Positions 51,395 through 60,862 of a DNA stretch of 64,000 nucleotides are shown here, one piece after another. Source of the stretch: Aquimarina spongiae (GTDB lineage: Bacteria > Bacteroidota > Bacteroidia > Flavobacteriales > Flavobacteriaceae); NCBI RefSeq assembly GCF_900141785.1, contig NZ_FQYP01000003.1:186001-250000 (forward strand). The letters run 5' to 3'. Numbering within the stretch: the stretch's first letter is position 1; each line of letters begins with the position of its first letter. A model generated the notes under the pieces. That model ran no database searches. It was not told the origin of the DNA and saw only the letters and a program-made list of their open reading frames with translations. The position numbers and the translations under genes are program-made.

Positions 51395-54235
51395 CTACAG
51401 TCTTTTTTTGGAGAAGCGGAAAGTGAAAATAAGCAGGAATAATGCCCCTAAAATTGAAATCCAAAGTACATAAGAACCAGAGCCTGTTTCTGAAGGTTCT
51501 ACTTCACCTACCAAGATAAAATTTGCCCAGTAATAAGGATGTCTTTTGTTGGGTTCTGAAGCAGAAAGATAATCTAGTTTTGATTGATGCAATGCTCTGT
51601 CTATAGGTTTACCTTCATGAACATTTTCTAAAAACGCAGTAGTAATAGCCAGCGAACTCGCTTCAGAAGCATTCCATAGGCTGGAGGTGATATTATGTGC
51701 TCCTCCCAACAAGAAGGATTTACTCATCCCCTGAACACCTTCGCCATGATAGATTTTTCCGTTAGCAGAATGACAAGCACTCAGTAACACAAGATCTGCC
51801 TGCAAACGATTAGAATACAAATCCTGAGGAGAAAGAATAAACTCTTCTGTATGATCATCAAAAATAATACAAGATCTTTCTGGATCGTTGGTATCTACCA
51901 ATCCATGAAGTGACAGATGAATAATATCCGCATCTTTACTTTCGGAAAGAAAAGAAGGCAACGAAGCCTGTTTATCAATAAATACTTTACCATCAAAAAT
52001 TGCTGCACCACGATTTATTTCTTCTTGTGAAAGTGTAAGTTGCGCCAGGTTTTCTGCCCCGAAAAAGCGCTTGCGAGCTTTTAATTTTTGATTCAGAGCT
52101 GTACTATAGGTGGACCCAAAACCTACATATCGTTGTAGTTGTCTTTTTTGATGTTCTCTAAACAATAAGGATACCGAGTAAGAGTAGGATATGACATAAT
52201 CTTCTATCAAATATTTTTGAGTATCATTAGTCGTTGAAAGCGCTTCAAAAGAGATTTTATGAAGTTGGCCATCCGGAATAATACATATACGTTTTATATC
52301 CCCTGTAACTTTATTGAGGCCCCTTCGTAAGCATTTATCATAAAGCATTTTGGATAATGAAGTAGAAATTTCCCTACTGGGATCATGACATTGTTCACTA
52401 AAATTTTTGATGGCATCTTTTAGTTCAGGATCATATGGAGTTGTGACAGGGAAAAAAGAATCTTGAGTAAGCCAAAAACTATATAATATGTTTTTAGAGA
52501 CAAAATACTCTACCACCACCATATCTTCTGGTAAATTTTTCTGGATTTCCTTTATCCGTGGAGCTCTTATATAAGCATATTTTTCTTTGAAGTAATTGGG
52601 CTCTTTCTCTTCAATTTCCGAAAGAAATGCATCTAGTTCGTATTGCGCTTTGGTATACGCTTTCAACAAAGAATCTTGCTTATTGGTAGTCTCCAAAAGA
52701 GATGCTTGATGCATATTCATTTTTTCACGTAGTGATTTTTCCTTTTGCAATACTTCTTCAGACACATTGGATTGAAATGCATCTGTTTGACTTAGTTCAT
52801 ATTGCAAAACGATTGCCTTGGTTTTTGATGAAAAATAGTAGGCTTCATCCAAATAAAAACCATCCTTGGTGATTTGATACAATTCAAGTGCATCTTCTAT
52901 CGCTTTTCCATAGTGCTCGAATTTCAAGTTTAAAAAGTCCAATTTGGATTGACCAAACTGAAAGGAAACCAGACTTCGGTTAATTACAGAATCGATTTTG
53001 TGTTGCACATTTAATGCCTTTTTCAGAAAAGAAATATCATTAGAAACCTGATATTGTTGTTTGAATATTTTTGCTTTTATTTCAATTAATCGGATAAGGT
53101 GCTCGTCATCAAGAGCCTTCGAGCTGTTAATTATCGGTAAGTTATCTTTGTCAAAGTGACCTACTGGTATCAGAATCTCAAATGCTTTGCTAAGATATTG
53201 TTGTGCTCTTATAGTGTCTTTTTTGTCGATCATTAACTCACAAAGATTCTCATAAGAGTAAACGATAGATTGCTTCGGATTTCCTTTAAGAACGCTCTCT
53301 TTTCTTAACTCTAAAACTTTGTTTAAATATTCTTCTGAAACATCAAATTCTCTTTGCTCCAGATGGATCATACCTAACAGTTCTAAGGCAATAGCATAAT
53401 AGAAAGCATCCTGATCTTTATCCAACAGATTAATTGCCGCTTTTACCATTGTTTTAGCACTATTGAAGTCTTTGAGTTCTAAATAAGTGGTTCCTGCATT
53501 TAGATATACCCAAGCCAAGGTGAGTTCTGGAATTACATCCGGAAACGAGTCATGAATTACAAGAGCTTCCTCGATGTATTTTTTGGACTTTTCAAACTCT
53601 TTAAACTCCATGTGTAAAGCAATAAGATTATTGATTACTTCAAATTCTTTTACTTTATTATCTCCCAGTTTTTTGTAAAGGTTTAATGAATTTTTATAAT
53701 ATAATTCAGCTCTAAAAATATCATTCAGATCCTTATAAAATTTGCCGACACCATGATATTTTTTCGCTAGTTTTTGACTTGGATATAGGGAATCATTTTC
53801 AAATATATACAATGCTTGATCCAGGTATTTCTTTGCCGAAGAAAGGTCATTTAAATACTGATAACAAACACCTGTATTATATATCGTATTTGCTCTTTCG
53901 GTAGCGGGCACCTGTGGGCAATTTTCCCACAAAGGCAATAGCTTTTCTTTGAAATAAGTAATGGCATTAGCCTCCTGATTCAATAAATAGTAAGAAACTC
54001 CTATTTTATGAAGTATTTTCCCCTGATAATAACAATCTAGTTGTTGATATTCGGGATCCAGAGTCAGCATTTCGATTAATTCTGTATTCTTTTTGTAAAG
54101 CCCATTTGTAATATTTCGATTAATACTACTGTACTGTTTTTCAAAAAATGAATCCCTGGGATCATTATTTGTTTGAGCATTTACAAAAAAGACAGAACTA
54201 AAGATGATTAAGATAACAGGGGGTTTAAGAATCAT
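51395..54235 (-). CDS. Membrane-anchored periplasmic TPR-CHAT protease-like protein
   Basis: The 946-aa protein has a signal peptide (ending FFVNAQ), a long array of tetratricopeptide-like helices (~25-550) and a coiled-coil region. A CHAT domain (~600-890) has catalytic His (~776, HLSLHGL) and Cys (~821, LLSACHSANG), both in the caspase-family arrangement. A C-terminal membrane helix (~920-940) and KKRL end follow. The predicted topology puts the protease in the periplasm, tethered to the inner membrane. The start is ATG 54235. A terminator upstream (54331-54365) separates it from the subtilase gene, so it likely has its own promoter. Confidence 0.9.
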   Translation of the reverse strand: MILKPPVILIIFSSVFFVNAQTNNDPRDSFFEKQYSSINRNITNGLYKKNTELIEMLTLDPEYQQLDCYYQGKILHKIGVSYYLLNQEANAITYFKEKLLPLWENCPQVPATERANTIYNTGVCYQYLNDLSSAKKYLDQALYIFENDSLYPSQKLAKKYHGVGKFYKDLNDIFRAELYYKNSLNLYKKLGDNKVKEFEVINNLIALHMEFKEFEKSKKYIEEALVIHDSFPDVIPELTLAWVYLNAGTTYLELKDFNSAKTMVKAAINLLDKDQDAFYYAIALELLGMIHLEQREFDVSEEYLNKVLELRKESVLKGNPKQSIVYSYENLCELMIDKKDTIRAQQYLSKAFEILIPVGHFDKDNLPIINSSKALDDEHLIRLIEIKAKIFKQQYQVSNDISFLKKALNVQHKIDSVINRSLVSFQFGQSKLDFLNLKFEHYGKAIEDALELYQITKDGFYLDEAYYFSSKTKAIVLQYELSQTDAFQSNVSEEVLQKEKSLREKMNMHQASLLETTNKQDSLLKAYTKAQYELDAFLSEIEEKEPNYFKEKYAYIRAPRIKEIQKNLPEDMVVVEYFVSKNILYSFWLTQDSFFPVTTPYDPELKDAIKNFSEQCHDPSREISTSLSKMLYDKCLRRGLNKVTGDIKRICIIPDGQLHKISFEALSTTNDTQKYLIEDYVISYSYSVSLLFREHQKRQLQRYVGFGSTYSTALNQKLKARKRFFGAENLAQLTLSQEEINRGAAIFDGKVFIDKQASLPSFLSESKDADIIHLSLHGLVDTNDPERSCIIFDDHTEEFILSPQDLYSNRLQADLVLLSACHSANGKIYHGEGVQGMSKSFLLGGAHNITSSLWNASEASSLAITTAFLENVHEGKPIDRALHQSKLDYLSASEPNKRHPYYWANFILVGEVEPSETGSGSYVLWISILGALFLLIFTFRFSKKRL

Positions 54236-54330
54236 AATCAAGCATTAAATACTTCTAACAGAAGCAGATGATTGTGTTTATCATACTAATATACTAAATG
54301 TCAAAACGATTTTCGGTGATAATTATTTGA

Positions 54331-54365
54331 AAAACAAAAAGGATACATGATTTGTTCATGTATCC
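54331..54365 (-). terminator. Terminator of the sigma-TPR-subtilase transcript
   Basis: A 10-bp perfect stem (GGATACATGA with TCATGTATCC, 5-nt loop) has a T-rich tract on the minus strand. It lies 22 bases after the subtilase stop. Confidence 0.88.
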
Positions 54366-54387
54366 CTCTTTTATATAGTAGATTCAA

Positions 54388-56022
54388 TTATTTCTTTAAT
54401 ACAGTCTGATTGAAGGTATCTTTTGTTGTTTCAACTTTTACAAAGTAAAGGCCCGAACGTAATTGCTGAGTTTGTGCGATATCAAATACCTGCATGCCTT
54501 CATTACTTATGAACTGATCTTGCATGACCAGCAAACCGTTTTGATTATAGATAGAAACATGTATCGGGCCTTTTATATTCTTTGGCACATGCATTTGCAA
54601 TGTGTTTCTAAATGGGTTAGGGATAAAAATGGTTTCCGATTCCCTTTGAATTTGATTATTAATCAGTCCACTTTGGGGGTTGCATCCGTTACTTAGCTGC
54701 GCAAATGCCTGAGGAAAATTAATGATCCCATTAGCAACCACTCTTTGGTTTAATAAGGTATTTGGGGTAGAGGTATTGATCAATACACATTTAATGTCTT
54801 GGTAATTAAAATTAGCTTGATGTGATCCTAATATGGCTACGAATGCCGTGATGTTTGCTGCAGCATACGAAGTACCTGATTGATATACTACATTACTATT
54901 CAAACCCGCCCCTGGGATACTATTTCCCAATAAAGCAACGTCTACAGATGTGCGACCAAAACTACTGAAAACGCTTAATGCATCATTGCAATTTGTGGAG
55001 GCTACAGATATGATATTGCTATTAGGATATGTGGCAGGAAAGGCTACAACATTTCCTCTATCATTATTTACACTCGTATTTCCAGAAGCAGCGATCACTA
55101 CAGCACCCATTTGCTCGGCATAATCGATGGCTTGTTTTAGTGGTTTCCCGTTTGGATTGGTATTGAAATCTCTGTAACTGAAACTAAAATTTAGAATATT
55201 GGCTCCTTCATTTACAGCATCTAATATTGCAGGTATTAATTCCGACAGAAAACCTTGTCCCTGGTTATTATGTGTTTTTCTGATATCAAAGACAACAGAT
55301 GTAGAGGGCGCATTTTGATTGATAAGATGGTGAATCACACTCGCAATATGCGTTCCATGTCCATTTCGATCTTCAGGAATTGTATCGTCATCAATATAAT
55401 CATAACCCGTAAAGCTCGTAATATCAAACTCGTAACCAGGTATATTAGTAATAGGCTGGCTATATCCGGTGTCAAAAATGGAAATTTTTATAGGGTTATT
55501 ACTAGTGACCTGCTGCGGTTCGATAGTATTGAAACAAGAGGTTGGAATGCTGGTTATTGGCTCTGTATTTATAGCTCCTATATTAAAATCAGTACCGTCA
55601 ATATCAGTTTTACCTTCAGCGCTCATCACTTGTCGATCGATATTAGTTATCCGTTGCCCTTGTGCATTTACGTAAGGAAAAGCAACCGTGTTCCACAACC
55701 TGAGATTGATTTCTGGGCGATACCAGATTTCTTCAGAGTTCAAATCGTTGAGAAGCGCGTCTACCTGAGCTGTAGTAAGTGTTGGGTCCAATTGTACAAA
55801 GTACAAGGATGGGTGTTTTATAACCCGGTTGTCACAATCCTCATCATCATCGTCATCATCGTCATCATCATCGTCACAATCATCATCATCGTCATCATCA
55901 TTATCCTTGTTTTGAGCAATGGTTTTTGAGTTTGATAAGGAGGGAGTGTTCTGTTGCCCAAAAATGGGTAACATAAATAAGAGGCAAAAAAGTAAGATGG
56001 TGGTGTGAGTTACAGTTTTCAT
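54388..56022 (-). CDS. Secreted subtilase (S8 peptidase) with poly-Asp tract and T9SS sorting domain
   Basis: The 544-aa protein has a signal peptide (TILLFCLLFMLPIFGQQ) and an acidic tract (residues ~40-65) almost all Asp with three Cys. A propeptide-like region (~70-170) and the S8 triad Asp184 (SIFDTGYSQ), His222 (NGHGTHIA) and Ser385 (SGTSYAA), with oxyanion Asn315, follow. A T9SS type A sorting domain (~468-544, IPNPFRNTLQM, SGLYFVKVE) ends it. The start is ATG 56022, not the upstream GTG. It follows the TPR gene by 54 bases. Confidence 0.93.
   Translation of the reverse strand: MKTVTHTTILLFCLLFMLPIFGQQNTPSLSNSKTIAQNKDNDDDDDDDCDDDDDDDDDDDEDCDNRVIKHPSLYFVQLDPTLTTAQVDALLNDLNSEEIWYRPEINLRLWNTVAFPYVNAQGQRITNIDRQVMSAEGKTDIDGTDFNIGAINTEPITSIPTSCFNTIEPQQVTSNNPIKISIFDTGYSQPITNIPGYEFDITSFTGYDYIDDDTIPEDRNGHGTHIASVIHHLINQNAPSTSVVFDIRKTHNNQGQGFLSELIPAILDAVNEGANILNFSFSYRDFNTNPNGKPLKQAIDYAEQMGAVVIAASGNTSVNNDRGNVVAFPATYPNSNIISVASTNCNDALSVFSSFGRTSVDVALLGNSIPGAGLNSNVVYQSGTSYAAANITAFVAILGSHQANFNYQDIKCVLINTSTPNTLLNQRVVANGIINFPQAFAQLSNGCNPQSGLINNQIQRESETIFIPNPFRNTLQMHVPKNIKGPIHVSIYNQNGLLVMQDQFISNEGMQVFDIAQTQQLRSGLYFVKVETTKDTFNQTVLKK
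55832..55906 (-). repeat. GAT/GAC trinucleotide tract encoding poly-Asp
   Basis: About 24 codons of mixed GAT/GAC with two TGT/TGC interruptions lie in the subtilase gene. Slippage in units of three would change tract length without shifting frame. Confidence 0.85.
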
Positions 56023-56076
56023 ATTCAAGAGAGGGTATTGAGTTTTGATTTTAAAGCAAGGTCCTAATATCACTTA

Positions 56077-56760
56077 CTATTGGTTTTTTAGTTGTTCTAG
56101 CAATTTCTGTGCTTTTTCATAATTCCAATCATCGGGATTAATCTGTTCTAGTTGATCTTCAGCGGCATCAATTTGTTTTAATAGTAGAAAAGTCAAAGAT
56201 TGATACCAATTTATCTCTTGAGCATATTTATCCCCAGTTTGTTTATTCTCTTCAAACTTTTGCAAAGCATTTTCATAATCTTTTGACAACAAAAGAGCCA
56301 GTCCGTGATAATAGAGATCTTCTTGATCCGGATTTGTTAGACTCTGATAATATCCCGATGATTGTTTATACTCTTTCTGGTTAAAAGATTGAATGGCGAG
56401 CGTTCTAAATACCTCTTCCTTAGAAACTCCTTTGGATGTACCTGGATGCAATATTTCTTGTTCATCCAGGTAATTTTGTGCAATTAAGGAAACATCAACT
56501 GCTGATGAACCAGCTAGTTGTATGGTGACTACTACAGCAATACAAGCAGCTGTAGCCAATAGAATTTTTATAAAGGTATTACGGTTTTTATTTTTTGAAA
56601 TATGTTTATTTCTTGTAATTCCGTATTCATTCTCAAGCTTTGTCTTCCATTTTACTTTTAGATCAGCATCGTGCTTTTCTTTAAGTATTTGCCCCAAGAT
56701 CTTATCCTCCTCATCCTTTGAGAGATTAGGACCTAATAGTTGATGTATTTTATCATTCAT
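56077..56760 (-). CDS. Single-pass TPR protein, probable anti-sigma factor
   Basis: The 227-aa protein has a cytosolic N-terminal ~60 residues (EEDKILGQILKEKHD...), one membrane helix (~64-85, FIKILLATAACIAVVVTIQ) and a periplasmic part with TPR-like helices (~115-225). Its ATG overlaps the sigma-factor stop by four bases. That gene order plus the topology fits an anti-sigma factor that holds the sigma factor at the membrane and senses a periplasmic event. No zinc-binding anti-sigma motif is seen, so this is inferred from position. Confidence 0.78.
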   Translation of the reverse strand: MNDKIHQLLGPNLSKDEEDKILGQILKEKHDADLKVKWKTKLENEYGITRNKHISKNKNRNTFIKILLATAACIAVVVTIQLAGSSAVDVSLIAQNYLDEQEILHPGTSKGVSKEEVFRTLAIQSFNQKEYKQSSGYYQSLTNPDQEDLYYHGLALLLSKDYENALQKFEENKQTGDKYAQEINWYQSLTFLLLKQIDAAEDQLEQINPDDWNYEKAQKLLEQLKNQ

Positions 56761-57323
56761 GACTTCAGTATTTTTTTAAGACCAAAATGATCTTTTAAAT
56801 GTTTAATGCAGCGTTCTTTCTGTTTTCTAATGGTTGCTGGACTCTTTTGAATTTCTTTTGCTATTTCAGAAAGTTTCATCTTTCCATAAAAATGCCTCGT
56901 TAACAACTCTTTGCATTGATCTCCCAAAGTTTGCCAAGCATTAGTGAGCATTTCCAGATCCTCATCATCTAAAGCAGGTTCTTCATCTTCCTGAGACATT
57001 GCAACAATGCTATCATCCAATGATATTCCTTTCTTTTTTAAGTTCCGTAGCAAGATCTGAGAAGCCATCTTTGTAAACAGGAAACGTAAATTACCGTAAG
57101 CTAATTTTCCTTCTACAAATCGTGCTCTAAATTCTATTAAAGTGTCCATAGTGGCATCATATGCATCCTCATGGTTTGATCGATACTCCCTACAGAGATA
57201 TCTTACCGTTTCTTCGAACTGTTTCAGAAAAACCTGTTCAAAAAAATAGGTGTCATTTTTTTTCAGATCTGTTATCAGCTTCTGAAAAGATGCTTCGCTT
57301 AATCCAAAATTCTTTTGCTTCAT
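56757..57323 (-). CDS. ECF-type sigma-70 family factor
   Basis: The 188-aa protein has region 2 (RYLCREYRSNHEDAYDATMDTLIEFRARF, with the -10 recognition helix around residues 50-85) and region 4 (LLTRHFYGKMKLSEIAKEIQKSPATIRKQKERCIKHL) of an extracytoplasmic-function sigma factor. It is first in the sigma/TPR/subtilase transcript. A bipartite motif at 57398-57428 upstream, repeated before the DUF2490 operon, is likely its own recognition site (autoregulation). Confidence 0.9.
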   Translation of the reverse strand: MKQKNFGLSEASFQKLITDLKKNDTYFFEQVFLKQFEETVRYLCREYRSNHEDAYDATMDTLIEFRARFVEGKLAYGNLRFLFTKMASQILLRNLKKKGISLDDSIVAMSQEDEEPALDDEDLEMLTNAWQTLGDQCKELLTRHFYGKMKLSEIAKEIQKSPATIRKQKERCIKHLKDHFGLKKILKS

Positions 57324-57773
57324 TATTTTTAGTTTAGCCCTCTAGAAATCAATAATTTATAACTAAAGTACTAAGAAAAAACAGTTCATATTTTGCTGTA
57401 TAAGTCTTAGAAATACAAAACGTGACAAAAAAAGTTAACTTATTTTTTCAGAGAACTTTATTCTTCTAATCAATTTGTGGTCTAAACAGGTGAACTAAAA
57501 AATACCCTATCCCTATTCTGGTTTTTAACAAAAATTAATTAAAGTGAGAAAAAACGTACTTTCTTCTAGTGCGGTATTAAATAGGGAGCTTCGAACAGCT
57601 GGTTTCTATTATAATCGAAATTGAAAGATCTTATGGAGAAAAAACTTTGAGTATTTAGTGTCCCAAACTATTGAAAAAGACATTATGAATATTCAGGCCT
57701 AATTTCAAAATTAGGATGGATGATCAGACCTCAACAATATTTTACAAAAATTCTTCTTAATCGAGGAAACAAA
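57324..57773. other. Gene-free stretch holding the sigma-factor promoter
   Basis: No convincing open frame. The minus-strand motif at 57398-57428 is the only strong signal. A/T-rich sequence follows up to the tRNA terminator. Confidence 0.5.
57398..57428 (-). promoter_or_regulatory. Putative autoregulatory ECF-sigma promoter
   Basis: On the minus strand TTGTCACGTT (57428-57419), 14-nt gap and CTTATAC (57404-57398), identical in blocks and spacing to 51301-51331. The leader to ATG 57323 is ~70 nt. Confidence 0.72.
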
Positions 57774-57808
57774 AAAAGCCCCGTAAATATTTCATTTACG
57801 AGGCTTTT
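57774..57808 (-). terminator. Terminator of the tRNA-Gly/tRNA-Leu transcript
   Basis: A stem with AAAAGCC/GGCTTTT and CGTAAAT/ATTTACG parts, separated by one C-A mismatch, is followed on the minus strand by a T-run. It starts right after the tRNA-Leu gene. Confidence 0.85.
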
Positions 57809-57809
57809 G

Positions 57810-57895
57810 TACTGAAGGCGGGACTTGAACCCGCACGGACATTACTGTCCATTGGATTTTAAGTCCAACGTGTCTACCAATTCCACCACTTCAGC
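57810..57895 (-). tRNA. tRNA-Leu (anticodon TAA)
   Basis: On the minus strand the 86-nt gene has acceptor GCTGAAG/CTTCAGT, D-arm region GGTGGAATTGGTAGACAC, anticodon stem TTGGA/TCCAA with loop CTTAAAA (anticodon TAA), a long variable arm as expected for Leu, and the T arm GCGGGTTCAAGTCCCGC. CCA is not encoded. It follows tRNA-Gly by 22 bases. Confidence 0.96.
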
Positions 57896-57917
57896 ATGGA
57901 CTTTATGTATATCTCAG

Positions 57918-57989
57918 AGCGAAAGACGGGATTTGAACCCGCGACCCTCACCTTGGCAAGGTGATGCTCTACCCCTGAGCTACTTTCGC
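57918..57989 (-). tRNA. tRNA-Gly (anticodon GCC)
   Basis: On the minus strand the 72-nt gene has acceptor GCGAAAG/CTTTCGC, D-arm AGCTCAGGGGTAGAGC, anticodon loop TTGCCAA (anticodon GCC) and T arm CGGGTTTGAATCCCG, with discriminator T as usual for Gly. It is first in the tRNA pair and shares their terminator. Confidence 0.96.
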
Positions 57990-58084
57990 AATCTTTAATG
58001 AACGTCGCAATTCGTTATTGCGGATGCAAATTTAATACAATTCTAATAATACCAAAGTCTTTTTAGCAAAAAGAATAAAAAAAT

Positions 58085-60712
58085 TTACACTTGAGAAGCT
58101 TTCTTCCTGGTTAACATGCGTTTAATTTCATTAAGCTTCATCAAAGCCTCGACAGGAGTAAGCGTATCAATATCGATATCCAGGATTTCTTCCTTGATTT
58201 CTTCCAATAATGGATCATCCATATTAAAGAAACTTAACTGCAATTCATCTTCTTCCTGCATTCCTTTAATTTTATCGGTAAGCTCCTCGCTACTATGCGA
58301 CTTTTCGAGCTTTTTAAGCATCTTATTTGCACGATGCAGTACTTGCTGGGGCATCCCTGCCATTTTTGCTACATGAATCCCAAAACTATGCTCACTACCT
58401 CCCGGAACTAGTTTTCGGAGAAACAGTACCGTATCTTTTAACTCTTTGACAGCTACATTATAATTCTTTATCCGACCAAAAGTTTCGCACATCTCATTCA
58501 ACTCATGATAGTGGGTAGCAAATAATGTCTTTGGACGTGCAGGATGTTCGTGCAAAAATTCACTAATCGCCCAGGCGATAGAAATCCCATCATAAGTACT
58601 GGTTCCTCTACCAATCTCATCGAGCAATACCAAACTTCGATCAGAAATATTATTCAATATACTTGCCGTTTCATTCATCTCTACCATAAAAGTAGATTCT
58701 CCCATAGAGATATTATCACTAGCTCCTACTCTGGTAAAGATTTTATCGACTACACCTATTTTTGCCTCTTCGGCAGGGACAAAACATCCCATTTGAGCTA
58801 ATAAAACGATCAGTGCAGTTTGACGTAAGATCGCGGATTTACCACTCATGTTAGGTCCCGTAATCATTATAATTTGTTGCGTATCCCGGTTCAAAGAAAC
58901 ATCATTGGCGATATAGGATTCTCCAGGTGGCAATTGCTTCTCTATAACAGGGTGGCGTCCATTCTTGATCTCCAAATCAAAATGATCATCAATCAACGGT
59001 CGAACGTAACTATTTTGTTGCGCCAATAGTGCAAACGAACATAAACAATCCAATTGACCGATTAGCGCTGCATTTAATTGCACAGGTTTGATGTATTCGT
59101 TCATCCAAATCACCAGATCGTTAAAAAGCTGTTGTTCTAGCAATAATATTTTTTCTTCAGCACCAAGAATCTTGGCTTCATATTCCTTTAACTCTTCGGT
59201 GATATAGCGTTCTGCACTTACCAGGGTTTGCTTACGTATCCAGGTATCCGGTACCTTATCTTTGTGCGTATTTCGTACTTCAATGTAATATCCAAAAACA
59301 TTATTGGATGCAATTTTTAATGAAGTGATTCCAGTAGCTTCAGACTCACGTTCTAACATCTTATCCAAATAGTCTTTCCCTGAGAAAGCAATTGTTCTTA
59401 GTTCATCCAATTCATCCAGATATCCATCCGCAATGGTATTCCCTTTCAGAACATTTACCGGTGCTTCTTCATTAAGTGTTTCTTTGATTTTGGAACGCAA
59501 CAACTCGCAATCATTAAGGGTGTCTCCTATAATTTTTAGCGCTTCATTATCGCTTGCTACCGTCTGTGCTTTAATCGGCACAATAGCTTCCAAAGAGTTC
59601 TTGAGTTGAATTACCTCTCGCGGATTTACCTTTCCGGTAGCCACCTTAGAAATTAAGCGTTCGATATCCCCTATTTGCTTAATCTGATGTTGTATTTTTT
59701 GATGCAGTGAAGGGGTGTCCAAAAAGTATTGTACCACCTCATGCCTTTTTTGTATTGCGCTTACATTTTTGAGCGGTAAAGCTAACCACCGTTTTAAGGT
59801 ACGCCCTCCCATTGGAGAAATCGTTTTATCAATCACATCCAACAACGTAACTGCATTGGCAGCATTTGCATGGTACAACTCAAGATTTCTGATGGTAAAG
59901 CGATCCATCCAGATATACTGATCCTCTGCAATACGCTGGATTGCGGTGATATGCTGTAATTTGTGGTGTTGTGTTTCTCCCAAATAATGCAGAATAACTC
60001 CTGCAGCGATGATTCCTTCTTGCAAATCCTGCACCCCAAATCCTTTCAAGGATGCGGTACCAAAATGGTCATTTAGGGTATCGGTTGTATAATCGGTTTT
60101 AAACACCCAATCTTCGAGAAAAAAAGAATGATGAGATTCGCCAAAATCATTGTAAAAGTTTTTCTTCTTTTGCTTAGCAACCAACACCTCGCTGGGGCCA
60201 AAATTTTGGATAAGCTTATCAATATGCGCAACATCTCCTTGAGCGGTCAAAAATTCTCCCGTAGATACATCCAGAAATGCAATCCCAAGCTCCTTTTTTC
60301 CATAATGAATGGCGCACAAAAAGTTGTTGGTTTTACTTTGTAACACCTCATCGTTAAGAGCCACTCCTGGAGTTACCAATTCTGTAACCCCTCTTTTTAC
60401 AATTGTTTTGGTTTGCTTAGGATCTTCGAGCTGATCACAGATAGCAACGCGTTCTCCAGCCTTTACCAATTTTGGTAAATAGGTATTCAACGAATGGTGT
60501 GGAAATCCCGCCAATGCCGTTTCCTGTTCGCTTCCGTTTCCTCTTTTGGTTAAAACAATATTGAGAATGGCTGCTGTTTTGATCGCATCTTCTCCAAAAG
60601 TCTCATAAAAATCCCCTACTCTAAATAATAATAATGCATCAGGGTATTTTGCCTTGATCGCATTGTATTGCTTCATTAATGGAGTTACTTTCTTTCCGCT
60701 CTTTCCTGCCAT
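58085..60712 (-). CDS. mutS: DNA mismatch repair protein MutS
   Basis: The 875-aa protein has the mismatch-reading motif GDFYE ([12 protein letters not shown]) in its N-terminal domain, the lever/clamp middle region and the ATPase domain. The ATPase shows Walker [21 protein letters not shown], Walker [17 protein letters not shown] and the switch [10 protein letters not shown]. It recognises mispaired bases and recruits MutL. The short tail ([13 protein letters not shown]...) is normal for MutS. It appears complete and monocistronic. Confidence 0.98.
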   Translation of the reverse strand: MAGKSGKKVTPLMKQYNAIKAKYPDALLLFRVGDFYETFGEDAIKTAAILNIVLTKRGNGSEQETALAGFPHHSLNTYLPKLVKAGERVAICDQLEDPKQTKTIVKRGVTELVTPGVALNDEVLQSKTNNFLCAIHYGKKELGIAFLDVSTGEFLTAQGDVAHIDKLIQNFGPSEVLVAKQKKKNFYNDFGESHHSFFLEDWVFKTDYTTDTLNDHFGTASLKGFGVQDLQEGIIAAGVILHYLGETQHHKLQHITAIQRIAEDQYIWMDRFTIRNLELYHANAANAVTLLDVIDKTISPMGGRTLKRWLALPLKNVSAIQKRHEVVQYFLDTPSLHQKIQHQIKQIGDIERLISKVATGKVNPREVIQLKNSLEAIVPIKAQTVASDNEALKIIGDTLNDCELLRSKIKETLNEEAPVNVLKGNTIADGYLDELDELRTIAFSGKDYLDKMLERESEATGITSLKIASNNVFGYYIEVRNTHKDKVPDTWIRKQTLVSAERYITEELKEYEAKILGAEEKILLLEQQLFNDLVIWMNEYIKPVQLNAALIGQLDCLCSFALLAQQNSYVRPLIDDHFDLEIKNGRHPVIEKQLPPGESYIANDVSLNRDTQQIIMITGPNMSGKSAILRQTALIVLLAQMGCFVPAEEAKIGVVDKIFTRVGASDNISMGESTFMVEMNETASILNNISDRSLVLLDEIGRGTSTYDGISIAWAISEFLHEHPARPKTLFATHYHELNEMCETFGRIKNYNVAVKELKDTVLFLRKLVPGGSEHSFGIHVAKMAGMPQQVLHRANKMLKKLEKSHSSEELTDKIKGMQEEDELQLSFFNMDDPLLEEIKEEILDIDIDTLTPVEALMKLNEIKRMLTRKKASQV

Positions 60713-60862
60713 TCAAAATTGTAATTATGTGAACCATGCTAAAGTAGCTATTCTCCATTTTTTTTTGAAATATCCCTATAACGAGTTATTCAATTTTATT
60801 CACAATTCGTTTTCTCTGCTATCCATGATTACATCTAACGAATAAATAATATTTTTGCAGGG

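Noticed and set aside
55832-55906. Short-repeat array that could suggest CRISPR or a frame-shifting phase-variation tract
   Set aside because: It is a trinucleotide coding tract; changes would stay in frame and no spacer pattern exists.
55255-55929. 224-aa open frame opposite the subtilase gene
   Set aside because: Ends in a poly-Ile/Val run that is merely the reverse of the GAT/GAC tract. The subtilase frame has clear catalytic motifs.
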